Assembly: GCA_031732795.1 (NCBI GenBank)
Contig: JAVMKC010000091.1
Coordinates: 1-64,000 of the forward strand
DNA length: 64,000 bases
Direction: 5' to 3'
Source: Accumulibacter sp031732795
GTDB lineage: Bacteria; Pseudomonadota; Gammaproteobacteria; Burkholderiales; Rhodocyclaceae
Positions 1-8,005 of this stretch are shown in pieces. Position 1 is the first letter of the stretch. Every line of letters starts with the position of its first letter. A model generated the notes under the pieces. The model was not told where the DNA came from and did not search any database. It worked only from the letters and a program-made list of their open reading frames with translations. The translations under genes were made by a program, and so were the position numbers.

Positions 1-95
1 TGCCATACAAATCCTCACGCTGGCGGCGTTTCTTAAGAGGGTGTGAACGGTTACGGTTACGTTGATGACTCTCGATTGCCAGCGTGGTCCCGTTT

Positions 96-2510
96 TCAAA
101 GCGTGTTCTGAACCAACTGGATGGTCAGGGTTTGCCCAGGTTTGATGGCATTCGCCGGCAGCCGGTTCCAACGCAACAGATCGTCTTTTTCGACGCGGAA
201 GTGCTTGGCGATCGATACCAGCGTGTCGCCGCGGCGAATGGTGTATTGCGCCAGTCTGGGTTGCTTTTTGCCTTTTTCCCGACTGGAAACGCTTTCATCG
301 TCGTTGGCGTTTTTGCTGCGCTTGCCCTTGGCGGTGACTTTCTCGCGAACGTCGTCCGCCTTGTCGTGTTTGGCATCGAGCGTTGCCAGCTTGGTGCGTG
401 ATTTGCTGACGGGAGCTTGTTCGGCGGTCTCGTCGTTGTCGTTCACCGTCAATCGGCTGCCCAGGGTGACCTGGCCACTGCGCAATTTGTTGAGTTGTTT
501 CAATTCGGCGACCATCATCCCGTAACGATGGGCGATCGTGGCCAGGGTTTCGCCTTTGCGCACCACATGCGTCTGTGTCGAGGCACTGGTTTCATGACGA
601 GCCGTTGATGCTTTGTTGTCGGTTTCGGCGAGCCATTCGCGTTTGGTAGCGGGTTTGCTGCTGGATTCATTGGTGGCGACGGACAGTTTGCTGCCGATGG
701 TCACCTTGTCGGCGCGCAGATGGTTCATTTCCCTGATCTGTGCCAGCGATAAACCATACTGTTGGGCGATCTTGTGCAGCGTTTCGCCTTTTCGAACGGT
801 GTGTGTCTGGCTGGATACCCGGGCCGGAGTTTCGCTTGCCGGGTCGCGTTGCGCGGTCGTCGTTTTCCTTTCGGCTTCGGCAACGACGGTCCGCGAGACT
901 GGCGCGGGCCGTTGGTCGGCGACGACGGTCAGTTTTCTGCCGATGGTTACCGTGTCGGCGCGCAACTGATTGAGGTGTTTAATTTCCGACAGGGTCAGAC
1001 CGTAGCGCTGGGCGACTTTCAGCAATGTTTCGCCTTTGGCGACGGTATGCGTGCGGGGTGAGACTGTCAGCGTCGAGGGTTCGGCAGCCGATGGTGCGGT
1101 CGTCGATTTTGAGTGGCGAACAGGCCGAACGAGGTTGTCGGTGTTTACGGAAACGGGTTCGCTATCGAGCGGTGTGGCCGTGGCGGCAGCAGCGTCGGCG
1201 AGGCGTACGTCCTTGTCGCCGCCTTTTTCGGCGCCGGTTTCCGCGGTCTTGCCGCCGGCTGCCGGTGGCGCTTGGGTAATGAGCTGTTCCTCTGCCGATG
1301 AAGGCGCCTGCGATGCGGCGACGAGCAATGTCAGTCCCGGTTCGATTCGGTCACGGTCTTTGAGCTTGTTGACCGCTTTCAGTTCGGCGAGAGTCATCCC
1401 GTGACGTTGTGCCACTTGTTCGAGTTTTTCACCGGTGCGCAAGGTATAGGATTGCCAAGAGGAGAGCGGTTTGTCGCTTTCCTGGTGCGCCGCGATGTTT
1501 TTCAGGAAGGTGTCAACCTTGTCGGCCGGCAGAATCATCGGTGTATCGGATTTGATCACCGGGCGATTGTGCGAGGGGTTCAGGGCGGTGAATTCCTGGA
1601 CGGACATGCCGGCGAGTTGCGCCGCCAGCTTGACGTCGATATTGCTTGGCCGGGTGATCGTTGCGAAGTATGGCCGGTTCGGAACGCCGCGGATATTGAG
1701 CTGGGTGAGAACACGCGGATTGCTGAAGATGTTTTTCAATGCCTGCAGCTTGGGAACGTAGTTGCGCGTTTCCTCGGGCATGCTCAGGTTCTGATAATCG
1801 GTTGGCAGTCCTTGCGCCTTGTTTTTGTTGATCGCCCGACCGACGGCGCCTTCGCCCCAGTTGTACGAAGCCAGCGCCAGATGCCAGTCGCCGTGCAGTT
1901 CGTATATGTATTGCAGATAATCGAGCGCGGCGGCGGTTGAGGCGACGATGTCGCGCCGTTCGTCGACCCAGGCATTCTGTTCGAGTTTGTATTGTTTGCC
2001 GGTTGCCGGGACGAACTGCCACAGCCCCGAGGCCCGGCTGCGGGAGTAGGCGGTCGGGTTGTAGGCGCTCTCGACCATCGGTAGCAGCGCCAGCTCCATC
2101 GGCATGCCGCGTTTGTCGAGTTCCTCGACGATATGGTGCAAATAGCGGCTGCTGCGCTCGACCATCCGTCGCAGGGCATCGGGACGGTTCTGGTAATACT
2201 GTTGATGATGCAGGACCAGCGAGTTGCTGAGGTTGGGCATCGCGAACCCTTGGCGTATGCGCTGGAACAGTTCTTCGGGTTCGGTGGTCAGATCGATCGT
2301 TTCGGGAAGCTGGGGAGTGGCCAGTTCGATGACCGGCAAAGCGCCGTCGATACCGACTTTCAGATTCGCGTCGCGATCGTTGTCGGCAGAGGGTGAACGA
2401 TTCGGAAGATTATGGAGACCAGTCGAGAAGTCTTGGCTGGCGGCAGGGATGGCAAACGATGCTGCACAACTGAAAGCGACAACAAGTGCGAACGCGTGTG
2501 GTGGCGTCAT
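96..2510 (-). CDS. mltD: MltD-like membrane-associated lytic murein transglycosylase with five LysM repeats
   Basis: An 804-residue protein that should cleave the glycan strands of peptidoglycan in the periplasm. A signal peptide occupies about residues 1-25. The SLT catalytic domain spans roughly 100-250, with the catalytic Glu in the MVESAYNP motif (E147) and the downstream SGLWQF and ASYNWGEG motifs. Five LysM peptidoglycan-binding repeats follow at about 355-398, 488-529, 570-611, 648-689 and 756-798, separated by Ser/Thr/Lys/Glu-rich linkers. From family knowledge, E. coli MltD is much shorter with fewer LysM units, so the binding tail here is expanded. It appears to be a single-gene unit; a candidate -10 box lies about 120 bases upstream. 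Confidence 0.93.
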   Translation of the reverse strand: MTPPHAFALVVAFSCAASFAIPAASQDFSTGLHNLPNRSPSADNDRDANLKVGIDGALPVIELATPQLPETIDLTTEPEELFQRIRQGFAMPNLSNSLVLHHQQYYQNRPDALRRMVERSSRYLHHIVEELDKRGMPMELALLPMVESAYNPTAYSRSRASGLWQFVPATGKQYKLEQNAWVDERRDIVASTAAALDYLQYIYELHGDWHLALASYNWGEGAVGRAINKNKAQGLPTDYQNLSMPEETRNYVPKLQALKNIFSNPRVLTQLNIRGVPNRPYFATITRPSNIDVKLAAQLAGMSVQEFTALNPSHNRPVIKSDTPMILPADKVDTFLKNIAAHQESDKPLSSWQSYTLRTGEKLEQVAQRHGMTLAELKAVNKLKDRDRIEPGLTLLVAASQAPSSAEEQLITQAPPAAGGKTAETGAEKGGDKDVRLADAAAATATPLDSEPVSVNTDNLVRPVRHSKSTTAPSAAEPSTLTVSPRTHTVAKGETLLKVAQRYGLTLSEIKHLNQLRADTVTIGRKLTVVADQRPAPVSRTVVAEAERKTTTAQRDPASETPARVSSQTHTVRKGETLHKIAQQYGLSLAQIREMNHLRADKVTIGSKLSVATNESSSKPATKREWLAETDNKASTARHETSASTQTHVVRKGETLATIAHRYGMMVAELKQLNKLRSGQVTLGSRLTVNDNDETAEQAPVSKSRTKLATLDAKHDKADDVREKVTAKGKRSKNANDDESVSSREKGKKQPRLAQYTIRRGDTLVSIAKHFRVEKDDLLRWNRLPANAIKPGQTLTIQLVQNTL

Positions 2511-2626
2511 CCGTCGTTCCTGTTCTGATTTTCCGGGAAAAACCAGTTCATCCCGCGATGGTGGGAGCGCCTGGTCGAGTCTGCAAATGGTAATAACTTG
2601 TAAGCATTTCGAAGTGCAAGCGGATG

Positions 2627-2632
2627 ATTATA
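2627..2632 (-). promoter_or_regulatory. candidate -10 box for mltD
   Basis: A perfect TATAAT hexamer on the minus strand about 117 bases upstream of the mltD start, in a locally AT-rich patch of the otherwise featureless gap 2511-2833. No convincing -35 hexamer is visible at 16-18 bases, so this is only a candidate promoter. I see no gene or further repeat in the rest of this gap. Confidence 0.35.
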
Positions 2633-2833
2633 GAACAATTACGCTATTTGCTCGCTTGGTTCAGCCATATTCCAGCCATATCTCACCGAATTTGTATCCG
2701 TAGGCGGATTTATGCGTCAAATTGCTTGTCGGTCGGAAAAGTCGGCCGATAACTTGCAAATAATTGGCGTGTGGTGATCGTGACCGACGGATCCAGCGGC
2801 GCCGGGTTCATTGGTGGCGGAATGGCCGTTTGT

Positions 2834-3727
2834 TCAACGCCTCAACAAAGTTGCCAACGTCGTCAACGTCAGTGCGACGCCAAGAACATGTGCCATCGTC
2901 AGTCCGAGCGGCAGGCCGCTGACGACGGTTGCCGCGCCGAAGATGATGGTACTGGTCAATGCCGCGAGCAGCGCCGCCGCTGCCCGGCGCCGGTTACCGT
3001 TGCGCCAGATGGCCACGGCCGCATGAACGAGCAGCAAGAGGCTGAACAGTGCGCCGTAGCGATGCAGCAGATGCAACGGCACACCGCTTGCGGGTTGCGT
3101 CGGGCCATCCGACAAAGCCATCCATAATGCTGCCCAATCAGCGGTTCCTGGCCACCATTGGCCGTTGCAGGCGGGAAAGGAAGGGCAGGTTGGCGCCAAT
3201 TGAGCGGCACCGATGCCGGCACCGAACAATACGGTCATCGTCAGCAACAGCGCGCCGAGATGCAGTGTCGGCGGGTGTCGCTGCAGCGGCGTCGTGACAT
3301 GAGTGGCCAGAACGATCCGCCAGGAGAAACTGACCAAGGCCAAGCCGCCGAGCAGATTGAGAAAAACGATCGGCGCCAGCCGCGGCTGACCGCTCCAGAT
3401 GCCGAGCGTCGCCAAGGCGAGCATCACGAACAGCAGTGCGGCGGCTGACCGGGCAACACCGGATAAGGCAGGAGAGCGTCTGCAGCGCCACAGCAAGTGG
3501 ATGGTCAGCAGCAACGACAACACAGCCATGATCCGATGCGCCAGCCGCAATGGACTGTAATAGGGGGAGTGTACGGGAAGTACCGGTGGGCGTCCGTAAC
3601 ATGCCGGCCAATCCACGCAGCCCAGGCCGGCGCTCTCGAGCCGTAAATAGCTGCTGACCCCGACCACCAGCAGCGAGAGAGTGGTCAGCAATAACGCCGC
3701 CGCCCGCAGGTGTCGGGGCAAAATCAT
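2834..3727 (-). CDS. CtaA/Cox15-family protein, degenerate N-terminal half
   Basis: A 297-residue protein of about eight membrane segments in the heme A synthase family. The start is the ATG overlapping the TGA of the preceding ctaA (ATGA junction), so the two are translationally coupled; a longer upstream reading frame only runs antisense-like through ctaA. It has two Cys pairs in the short loops (C37/C43 and C181/C187), as in type-1 CtaA. Histidines are present at H64, H222 and H280, but the position where the second N-half heme ligand is expected (about residue 124, LNLLGG) is Asn. The E-x-x-H-R motif is R-L-A-H-R. These changes, aligned by eye, suggest it is a paralogue with altered or lost catalysis, perhaps an assembly partner of CtaA. 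Confidence 0.8.
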   Translation of the reverse strand: MILPRHLRAAALLLTTLSLLVVGVSSYLRLESAGLGCVDWPACYGRPPVLPVHSPYYSPLRLAHRIMAVLSLLLTIHLLWRCRRSPALSGVARSAAALLFVMLALATLGIWSGQPRLAPIVFLNLLGGLALVSFSWRIVLATHVTTPLQRHPPTLHLGALLLTMTVLFGAGIGAAQLAPTCPSFPACNGQWWPGTADWAALWMALSDGPTQPASGVPLHLLHRYGALFSLLLLVHAAVAIWRNGNRRRAAAALLAALTSTIIFGAATVVSGLPLGLTMAHVLGVALTLTTLATLLRR

Positions 3728-4776
3728 CGAATGAAGCCGCTGGTGGCCCGGGGCAAGCGCAGTTCGTGGTTCAACCACAGCAAGGCAGCCAAAACGATCA
3801 TCGCTCCGGCTTGATGCGCCGCTCCCAGGCCGACTGGCACCGCCAGCAACAGCGTGCTGATTCCCAGGCTGATTTGCAGCACCACCGTCATCAATAACAG
3901 ATTGGCAGCCAGACGCGCCCGCGGCGAGTACGCCACTTTCCTGACTTGCCACCAGAACCAGGGGATCAGAAAGGCCAGCAGCCAGGCGCCGAACCGGTGG
4001 TTGAACTGGACCAGGGCCATGTTGTTGAAGAAATTCAGATACCAGGGATCGATGATGAATCCTTCCGGCGGCAGGAAATGACCGTCCATCAACGGAAAGG
4101 TGTTATAGGCTTTGCCGGCGCGGATACCGGCGACGAAGCCGCCGGTGATCACCATGTAGCCGACGAGCAGGAGCAGTCCCAGCCCGGTACGCTGCAGTTT
4201 GCGAAGTCGAGTATCGTCGGTGTCGGGCGCCCGTTCGGTGAGTAAATCGAGCGCCAACCAAAACATCGTCACGAAAATCAGGAAGGCGAGCGAAAGGTGG
4301 GCGGTCAGCCGGAAGTGGCTGACCCGGGGATCGTCGACCAGGCCGCTTTTGACCATGAACCAGCCCATTGCGCCTTGCAAGCCGCCGAGCAGGAAGATGC
4401 CGAGCAGTTTGGGTACCAATCCCGGGTCGATTTTTTTCTGCCACCAGAAATAGAGAAAGGGCAACAGGAAAACGAGGCCGATCAGCCGGCCGATCAGCCG
4501 GTGCACGTATTCCCAGAAGAAAATTCCTTTGAATTCGTCCAGGCTCATCTGGTGATTGACTTGTTGGTACTCGGGGGTGGCCTTGTAGAGATCGAAAGTT
4601 CGTTGCCATTGCGTCTCATCGAGCGGCGGAACGATGCCGATGATCGGCTGCCATTCGACGATCGATAAGCCGGAATGAGTCAGGCGGGTGATGCCGCCGA
4701 CCACCAGAATGGCCAACACCAAGGCACTGCAAACCAGCAACCAGTGCGCGATTTGCCGACGAGCGATTTTATCCAT
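3724..4776 (-). CDS. ctaA: Heme A synthase (CtaA/Cox15, type 2)
   Basis: A 350-residue inner-membrane protein with eight hydrophobic segments that oxidises the methyl group of heme O to give heme A for aa3-type cytochrome oxidase. All four expected heme-ligand histidines are visible in EYVHR, LTAHLS, FNHRFG and AAHQAG contexts, and the catalytic-type Glu precedes the first His. It lacks the loop Cys pairs, as is typical of the Cox15-like class. ATG at 4776 is chosen; a TTG two codons upstream (4782) is equally readable and neither has a clear ribosome binding site. It overlaps the downstream CtaA-like gene by four bases. No ctaB, SURF1 or oxidase genes are in view. Confidence 0.92.
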   Translation of the reverse strand: MDKIARRQIAHWLLVCSALVLAILVVGGITRLTHSGLSIVEWQPIIGIVPPLDETQWQRTFDLYKATPEYQQVNHQMSLDEFKGIFFWEYVHRLIGRLIGLVFLLPFLYFWWQKKIDPGLVPKLLGIFLLGGLQGAMGWFMVKSGLVDDPRVSHFRLTAHLSLAFLIFVTMFWLALDLLTERAPDTDDTRLRKLQRTGLGLLLLVGYMVITGGFVAGIRAGKAYNTFPLMDGHFLPPEGFIIDPWYLNFFNNMALVQFNHRFGAWLLAFLIPWFWWQVRKVAYSPRARLAANLLLMTVVLQISLGISTLLLAVPVGLGAAHQAGAMIVLAALLWLNHELRLPRATSGFIR

Positions 4777-4932
4777 GAGCAAGACTGAACAATGAAAAAG
4801 AAAAACGATCCGCGCTGATCAGAAGGTTGGGCAAGCAGAGGTGATCCCGGGACCGCAACATGATAAGCCAAACCAAAACGATAACACTTTGATCCGTGTC
4901 CAATACCCTCACCACCGATCATGATGGTTTCT

Positions 4933-5067
4933 GGTTTCCAAGGTCCACCTTGGGAACCCCATTTTTTGAAGTTCCAGCTTTCGGACCGCGGCTTCGCACA
5001 TCAGATCAGACCGGGAAAGGACGCTGGAGCTTCTCAGAGTGGGTTCCCAAGGTCCGCCTTGGGAACC
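4933..5067. repeat. BIME-like pair of REP palindromes
   Basis: Two copies of a 26-base palindrome sit at 4933-4958 and 5042-5067. The right copy is a perfect 11-bp stem, GGTTCCCAAGG/CCTTGGGAACC, around a TCCG loop; the left copy differs by one stem base and a TCCA loop. The inner flanks are also inverted relative to each other: GAAGTTCCAGC at 4968-4978 against GCTGGAGCTTC at 5023-5033, with one mismatch. Together they form a REP doublet of the kind usually found in extragenic spaces and mobilised by REP-associated transposases. No transposase is in the window. Confidence 0.75.
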
Positions 5068-5245
5068 AGACAGACGGCAAACCCTGGGACTCAGAAAGTT
5101 GATAGGTGATAAGGTCCAATACCTCTCGGGATGGGCAATCTGTGGCAAGCCACGAAGTTGAGTGGTCGCCACTGGCCACGAAGGAATGAAGAGGGATAGG
5201 CGGCCTCAATTGCAGGGCTGGCGAGTCCGCGCAGAGAGATATTCG

Positions 5246-5273
5246 GCCGAGCGGATCGATTGACCCGCTCGGC
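5246..5273. other. GC-rich hairpin downstream of fadD
   Basis: A perfect 9-bp stem, GCCGAGCGG/CCGCTCGGC, with a 10-base loop about 65 bases beyond the fadD stop. There is no T-run on the fadD side, so it is not a classical intrinsic terminator. It may protect the fadD mRNA 3' end. Confidence 0.4.
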
Positions 5274-5339
5274 GCGGGTCATCTGTTCTCTCGTCGACTG
5301 GGTTTTCCTGTTGTCAGTCGTACTGATGACCGATACCGG

Positions 5340-7016
5340 TCAGGTTTTCTTCAGGGCTTCGTCGCGCAATTCGCGGCGGAGGATCTTCCCGACGTTGGTT
5401 TTCGGCAATTCATTGCGGAATTCCACTTCGCTGGGCACTTTGTAACCGGTCAGGTGCGAACGGCAATGGGCGATCAGTGTCTCCGCAGTCAACGCCGAAT
5501 CCTTTTTGACCACGAAAATCTTGACCGCTTCGCCGGATTTTTGATGCGGTACGCCGACTGCCGCCACTTCCAATACCCCCGGATGATGAGCGACGACATC
5601 CTCGATTTCGTTCGGGTAGACGTTGAAACCCGAGACCAGGATCATGTCCTTCTTGCGGTCGACGATGCGCACGAAGCCGCGTTCATCCATGATGGCCACG
5701 TCGCCGGTCATCAAAAAGCCGTCAGCGGTCATCACTTTGGCCGTTTCGTCCGGACGGTTGTAATAGCCTTTCATTACCTGTGGGCCGCGCACGCACAGTT
5801 CGCCACGCTCGTCGATCGGTACGTCACGGCCGGCATCGTCGCGCAGGGCGACTTCGGTGGAAGAAATCGGCAGACCGATGGCGCCGGTGTATTCCGTGAT
5901 GTTGAGCGGATTGATGGTCACTGCCGGCGATGTTTCGGTCAAACCATACGCTTCGATCAGTGGTTTGCCGGTCACTTTTTGCCATTTTTCAGCAACCGCC
6001 CGCTGAACGGCCATGCCACCACCCAGGGTGACTTTCAGTTTGCTGAAATCGAGCGCACAGAAAGCCTCGTTGTTGAGCATGGCGTTGAACAAGGTGTTGA
6101 CCCCGGTCAGAGCCGTGAACGGGTATTTGGCCATTTCGGCAACCAGGCCGGGAATGTCGCGTGGGTTGGTGATCAACAGGTTCGCGGCACCAATCTTCAG
6201 GAAAGTGAAGCAATTGGCAGTCAAAGCGAAAATGTGATACAGCGGTAACGCCGTGACGATCAGATTGTTTTCTCCGCCAACGCCGGGGTGAATCCAGGCG
6301 TGCGCCTGCGCCAGATTGGCCAGGATGTTGCGGTGCAGCAGCATCGCCCCTTTGGCGACGCCGGTGGTGCCGCCGGTGTACTGCAGAAAAGCCAAGTCAT
6401 CATGTCCGACGTTCACCGGGGTCAATTCCTCGGCTGCTCCCTTGCTGAGCGCGGCACGGAAGTTGATCGCTCCCGGAAGATTTGCCGGCGGGACCATTTT
6501 CTTGACGTATTTGACGACGAAATTGACCACCGCTCCTTTTGGAAAACCGAGCATGTCGCCCAGGCGGGCGAGCACCACTTGCTTGACCGACGTATTGGCG
6601 ATTACTTGTTCGAGGGTGACAGCGAAGTTCTCGAGAATCACGATCACCTCGGCACCCGAATCGCGCAATTGATGTTCGAGTTCGCGCGGGGTGTAGAGCG
6701 GATTGACATTGACGACTACGTAACCGGCCCGCAAAGCCCCCAGAATGGCGATCGGGTATTGCAGGACGTTGGGCATCATCACCGCAATCCGTGCGCCTTT
6801 CGCAAGCTTGAGAACTTTCTGCAGATAAGCGGCGAAATCCCGAGTCAGTTTGCCGAGTTGACCATAAGTGATCTGGGCGCCCATGTTGATATACGCCGGA
6901 CGCTCGCGAAATTTGGCGATACTTTGCTCGACCATCGCGCCGAGGGACGAGTACTGATTCAGATCGATTTCGGCGGGAACTTCCTGCTGATAACTCTTTA
7001 GCCAGACTTTTTCCAC
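5340..7016 (-). CDS. fadD: Long-chain acyl-CoA synthetase (AMP-forming)
   Basis: A 558-residue adenylate-forming enzyme that activates long-chain fatty acids to acyl-CoA with ATP, the entry step of beta-oxidation. Visible motifs are the ATP-binding loop YTGGTTGVAKG, the A5-type motif EAYGLTETSPAV, and the A7/A8 region GDVAIMDERGF with DRKKDMILVSGFNVYPNEIE. The catalytic Lys region near the C-terminus (KTNVGKILRREL) is intact. The start is GTG, supported by an AAGGAG ribosome binding site five bases upstream. It stands alone downstream of fdxA, separated by a strong hairpin. Confidence 0.95.
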   Translation of the reverse strand: MEKVWLKSYQQEVPAEIDLNQYSSLGAMVEQSIAKFRERPAYINMGAQITYGQLGKLTRDFAAYLQKVLKLAKGARIAVMMPNVLQYPIAILGALRAGYVVVNVNPLYTPRELEHQLRDSGAEVIVILENFAVTLEQVIANTSVKQVVLARLGDMLGFPKGAVVNFVVKYVKKMVPPANLPGAINFRAALSKGAAEELTPVNVGHDDLAFLQYTGGTTGVAKGAMLLHRNILANLAQAHAWIHPGVGGENNLIVTALPLYHIFALTANCFTFLKIGAANLLITNPRDIPGLVAEMAKYPFTALTGVNTLFNAMLNNEAFCALDFSKLKVTLGGGMAVQRAVAEKWQKVTGKPLIEAYGLTETSPAVTINPLNITEYTGAIGLPISSTEVALRDDAGRDVPIDERGELCVRGPQVMKGYYNRPDETAKVMTADGFLMTGDVAIMDERGFVRIVDRKKDMILVSGFNVYPNEIEDVVAHHPGVLEVAAVGVPHQKSGEAVKIFVVKKDSALTAETLIAHCRSHLTGYKVPSEVEFRNELPKTNVGKILRRELRDEALKKT

Positions 7017-7059
7017 TCGATCTCCTTCCGAGCATTTTTCTTAGCGTTTTTGAAGTGCG

Positions 7060-7096
7060 TTCAAGCCGCCTTGCCGATACGGCATTGCGGCTTGAA
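7060..7096. other. Strong hairpin between fdxA and fadD
   Basis: A perfect 10-bp stem, TTCAAGCCGC/GCGGCTTGAA, encloses a loop that can itself pair (GCCG/CGGC). It lies 35 bases past the fdxA stop and 44 bases before the fadD start. No T-run follows in either direction, so it is more likely an RNA-stability or Rho-related structure than an intrinsic terminator. Confidence 0.5.
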
Positions 7097-7130
7097 TGCT
7101 AGCGAAATCAATCTGATGATCATCTAATAC

Positions 7131-7454
7131 CTAGCGCTCCAGGTATTGCAGTTTGTCTGGTTGGTTGTTCCACTCATCGGCGTCCTCGAGAGGCTCCTTG
7201 CGTTCGGCGATGACCGGCCATACTTTCACCAACTCGGCGTTAAGGGCGATGAAATGTCTTTGCGTTTCAGGCAGATCGTCCTCGGCAAAGATCGCGCCGG
7301 CCGGACACTCCGGGACGCACAATGTGCAATCGATGCATTCGTCAGGGTCGATGGCCAGGAAATTGGGACCTTCATGGAAACAATCCACCGGACAGACGTC
7401 GACGCAGTCGGTGAACTTGCACTTGATACAATTTTCAGTAACGACGTAGGTCAT
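7131..7454 (-). CDS. fdxA: 7Fe ferredoxin FdxA ([3Fe-4S][4Fe-4S])
   Basis: A 107-residue low-potential electron carrier. The N-terminal half carries the cluster ligands: CIKCKFTDCVDVCPVDC (Cys 9, 12, 17, 21 and 25) and CIDCTLCVPECP (Cys 40, 43, 46 and 50), the arrangement of Azotobacter-type 7Fe/8Fe ferredoxin. The ATG at 7454 is chosen over a much longer upstream frame because the family begins MTYVVTENCI and a purine-rich AAGAGA ribosome binding site precedes it. Confidence 0.95.
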   Translation of the reverse strand: MTYVVTENCIKCKFTDCVDVCPVDCFHEGPNFLAIDPDECIDCTLCVPECPAGAIFAEDDLPETQRHFIALNAELVKVWPVIAERKEPLEDADEWNNQPDKLQYLER

Positions 7455-8005
7455 TGTCTCTTCGTAAAAAATGTGACGCTGAAAACTATAGCGCATTTGC
7501 GCGGCCCGAGACAGCAGGATTGCATGTTCCTTCTGTGTCAGACTAGTTGTCGCCCAGACAGGATCTGAAACGAGGGGAGAATTGAGAAGACACGGCAAGA
7601 GACGGAAAAGCAATCGAGGCGAGCGCTGGCGGGATGAAACGACGCAGGTGCTGGCCGATCTGGAAGAGGCACACACACGGGGCGGAAACGCGTGCCGACA
7701 ATCCACGCATCAATGAACAGTAGTCTTGCGGACCCTCTCAAAAAGTTCTTGGCGATCTTATCGGGGCCGCGAATGACGGATGCGTCGGGAAGATCGCCAG
7801 AGACGGATGGCCGGCCCGGATCGAAGCGGCTTGCCAGGCGGACACCGCTCGCCGCGGTGAGGGCCGACCGCTGACCGAGCGACCGAAACCGGCACACGCG
7901 CTGAGTAAGCTACGGCGACAACTATCCTGACATTCACCGGGAGGTGGCGCGCGAAAAATCGCTCAGTCCATCAGGGGACTGATTTCTTCCGGCTTCAGGC
8001 GCCGT
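7455..8005. other. 551-base gap between manC and fdxA
   Basis: Both neighbours are on the minus strand. Apart from a likely manC terminator at 7963-7982 and the fdxA promoter region, whose hexamers I cannot place confidently, I see nothing. The open frames here lack ribosome binding sites and recognisable composition. Confidence 0.6.
7963..7982 (-). terminator. Probable intrinsic terminator of manC
   Basis: A 7-bp stem, TCAGTCC/GGACTGA, with a 6-base loop lies 24 bases past the manC stop. On the minus strand it is followed within a few bases by a short T-tract (GATTTTTC). Confidence 0.5.

Larger units (their letters stand above)
4783..5339. other. 557-base gap with a paired REP-like element and a GC-rich hairpin
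   Basis: No credible gene is found here; short open frames in it are by-products of palindromic repeats. The left part carries two REP-like hairpins in inverted arrangement (4933-4958 and 5042-5067). The right part carries a separate hairpin (5246-5273) near the end of fadD. The gap separates the ctaA pair from fadD, all on the minus strand. Confidence 0.7.

Noticed and set aside
1..95. Gene at the left edge
   Set aside because: The 95 bases downstream of mltD show no supported reading frame or terminator.
4896..5209. Short open frames on both strands in the gap after ctaA
   Set aside because: Their peptides (for example PWEPHFLK-type and FPRSALGT-type strings) come from translating the REP palindromes.
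5246..5273. Intrinsic terminator for fadD
   Set aside because: The stem is good but there is no T-run on the minus strand after it; kept only as a hairpin.
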